From positions 2,356,001 to 2,420,000 of the forward strand of contig JAZGUH010000056.1 in NCBI GenBank assembly GCA_037893225.1: DNA of 64,000 nt. The letters are read 5' to 3'. Of this stretch, positions 62,550 to 64,000 are shown one piece after another. The notes beneath the pieces were generated by a model, which made no database searches, was not told the DNA's origin, and saw only the letters and a program-made list of their open reading frames with translations. The stretch comes from Hippasteria phrygiana. Taxonomy: Eukaryota > Echinodermata > Asteroidea > Valvatida > Goniasteridae. Numbering within the stretch: position 1 is the stretch's first letter; each line of letters starts with the position of its first letter. Made by a program: the position numbers and the translations under genes.

Positions 62550-62644
62550 GTAGGTAGCCTGACCTGTCAATCTGCAAATACCACAAGCTTTGGAAGAAAC
62601 TTGAAGAGTCTCTTTTCTTGTTTTGCTTTATGCTAGCTACTTAC

Positions 62645-62853
62645 CAGAGTTATATTTGAGTCCTTTTGCAAGTCCAGTCAGAAGTCCTTTCATAAACTTA
62701 AAAGCCAGTCACAAGTAACTAGATTAACAATGACAAAGGAATGCCTTTGTCAAAGCTCATTTGAATAGCTTGTGATTGGGATTAGGACTGGAGGGCTTGA
62801 GATGGACTTGCAGGGACTTGCAGTGACTTGTGATGGACTCGAATACTTCTCTG
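62645..62853. mobile_element. hAT-like MITE (TCGAGTCC subtype)
   Basis: CAGAGTTATATTTGAGTCC at the left, ggactcgaatacttctctg at the right. Flanks ctacttac (62637-62644) and ctatttac (62854-62861) match at 7 of 8. Confidence 0.9.
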
Positions 62854-63065
62854 CTATTTACTAGTTATAGTACCGTTGGTTTTCTTTGCGGTGCCGCATT
62901 CCATACCTCAAACTTTGCTGATGAATGGCAAGCCAGGTGACTTGAATAATCATGAGGTCAAAACTGAAACTTGGAGCTCATTAAAGCCCAGTCAGCTTGT
63001 CAAAGATTTCCAGTTTGCAACGGACAAATAATATTAGTTGGAGGTCTTACTGCAATGAATGTTTA

Positions 63066-63239
63066 TTAACTCCTTGAGTACGGTTATCATAGTGAGGCGC
63101 CGGGGTGCTGTGTCGGCTTTGCAGCCAAGCGAAATTGACATAATAATCCAACAATGGAGAAATTGCATCTATAGACGTCATCCGGCCTGGTGGCAATTTT
63201 GTTTGCGGCATTTGGCGTCATCCGTACACAAGGGGTTAA
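63066..63239. mobile_element. TTAA-flanked MITE
   Basis: TTAACTCCTTGAGTACGG at the left, tccgtacacaagggg-TTAA at the right. Confidence 0.8.
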
Positions 63240-63382
63240 AAGCTCTGGCTTGGAACACTTAATAATTCCCTATTGTCAACTGAGATGCTTTTTTAAAACA
63301 TCTCACACCCTTCATGAATATTGCGATGACAGATCTGCATGTGTGTGCTGACCTGTATAGAATGAGCTCATTATATTAGGGC

Positions 63383-64000
63383 TATTCATTTTCGAATAAT
63401 TTAGTATTCAATTATTTAAAACTGGGTTTGACCAAATATTCGAATATACTCGGCGATCAAGTTTTTCATGCGTCAGCTGCAACTGCATGCCACGGCAAGT
63501 CATGAATTCTGTCCGTGTGACCGTGTGCCCGTATGACTGTATGTTAAAGTTTAAGGTCAAGTTTTTGCTCTCATTTGGTGTCATTTGAAAAGTTGAAGTC
63601 CAATTGGAACCAAATGTGGGTTATACATGTAACACGGGAACCTTCATATGTTAATGAGGTCAACGGTCACATACCAATGACCAAGGTCACGTACTAAGGT
63701 CAAAGGTTGTCTGAGGTCAAGTTGTAAAATGGGCTAAACATGTAAAATTGGCCCCATTTGAAAAGTTGCAAATACGATGCAGTGACCCAAAAAATTGCGA
63801 CACATGTGATCCGTGGATCACCTTGTTGCATGCGCCTGTTGTATCAAGATCATAACGAGAATGTGTAACGTTCTGATAACAAGAAATCAAACTCAAGCCT
63901 GCGTTTTTGTAGTACTTATTTTTGTAGTGTCAAGGGAACAATAAACCTCTGTCCACTAAAAGGTACCGTCGACAAAAATGTGACGTTTGACAACGTTTCT
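63383..64000 (+). mobile_element. TCGAATATT-rich element, third copy with insertion
   Basis: gggctattcattttcgaata and ggcgatcaagtttttcatgc match the other copies; the matching end (aacaagaaatcaaactcaag, cctctgtccactaaa) reappears from about 63870. 63500-63860 between them is unrelated (ggtcaaggtcac motifs) and may be an insertion. Confidence 0.7.

Noticed and set aside
62430..62440. Second AG (gtccag|gga) as the exon 38 acceptor
   Set aside because: It would break the phase-1 join; the AG ten bases earlier preserves it.

Overview
The window is a stretch of animal genome. A single multi-exon gene is read on the + strand, all its introns are long and full of repeats, and nothing looks bacterial. 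I find 38 coding exons between 1728 and 62549. Together they make 4,725 bases (1,575 codons, about 7% of the window). They encode 38 EGF-like domains and one CUB domain. Every exon begins and ends in phase 1 and almost every one is 111-123 bases long, so each exon is one complete EGF module. The two exceptions are 36022-36249, which holds two EGFs, and 57538-57897, which is the CUB domain. The order is 33 EGFs, CUB, 5 EGFs. No signal peptide, first exon, transmembrane segment or stop exon is visible, so the gene runs off both ends of the window. The EGF-CUB-EGF order resembles sea-urchin fibropellins and related Notch-like deuterostome secreted proteins. An invertebrate deuterostome (echinoderm, hemichordate or cephalochordate) is my best guess, but the sequence does not settle it.

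Region by region: 1-1727 is intron with diverged repeats. 1728-18130 holds EGF exons 1-9 and introns containing a decayed mariner, several MITEs, a 65-bp minisatellite and nested palindromes. 21752-34103 holds exons 10-18. 36022-36249 is the double-EGF exon. 38334-55108 holds exons 20-32, with a long CCCCAG hexamer array just after exon 29. 57538-57897 is the CUB exon. 58643-62549 holds the last five EGF exons. The rest, to 64000, is intron or beyond.

The introns are a catalogue of short non-autonomous transposons. The best supported is a hAT-like MITE family with CAGAG ends and 8-bp target duplications at four loci, plus a fifth with an indel. Others are a TTAA-flanked (piggyBac-like) family, a Tigger/pogo-like element with TA duplication, tRNA-derived SINEs (two pairs fused as inverted foldbacks), a TIR family beginning AGGGGTGAGATT, and long-palindrome elements. 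Several minisatellites have grown inside or beside these elements.

The protein is probably an extracellular or matrix protein: 33 of 38 EGFs carry the Asp/Asn beta-hydroxylation pattern, most begin with a calcium-binding D/N-I-N/D-E-C motif, and many carry O-glucose and O-fucose consensus sites as in Notch. No RNA gene, promoter, polyadenylation site or CRISPR array could be supported.
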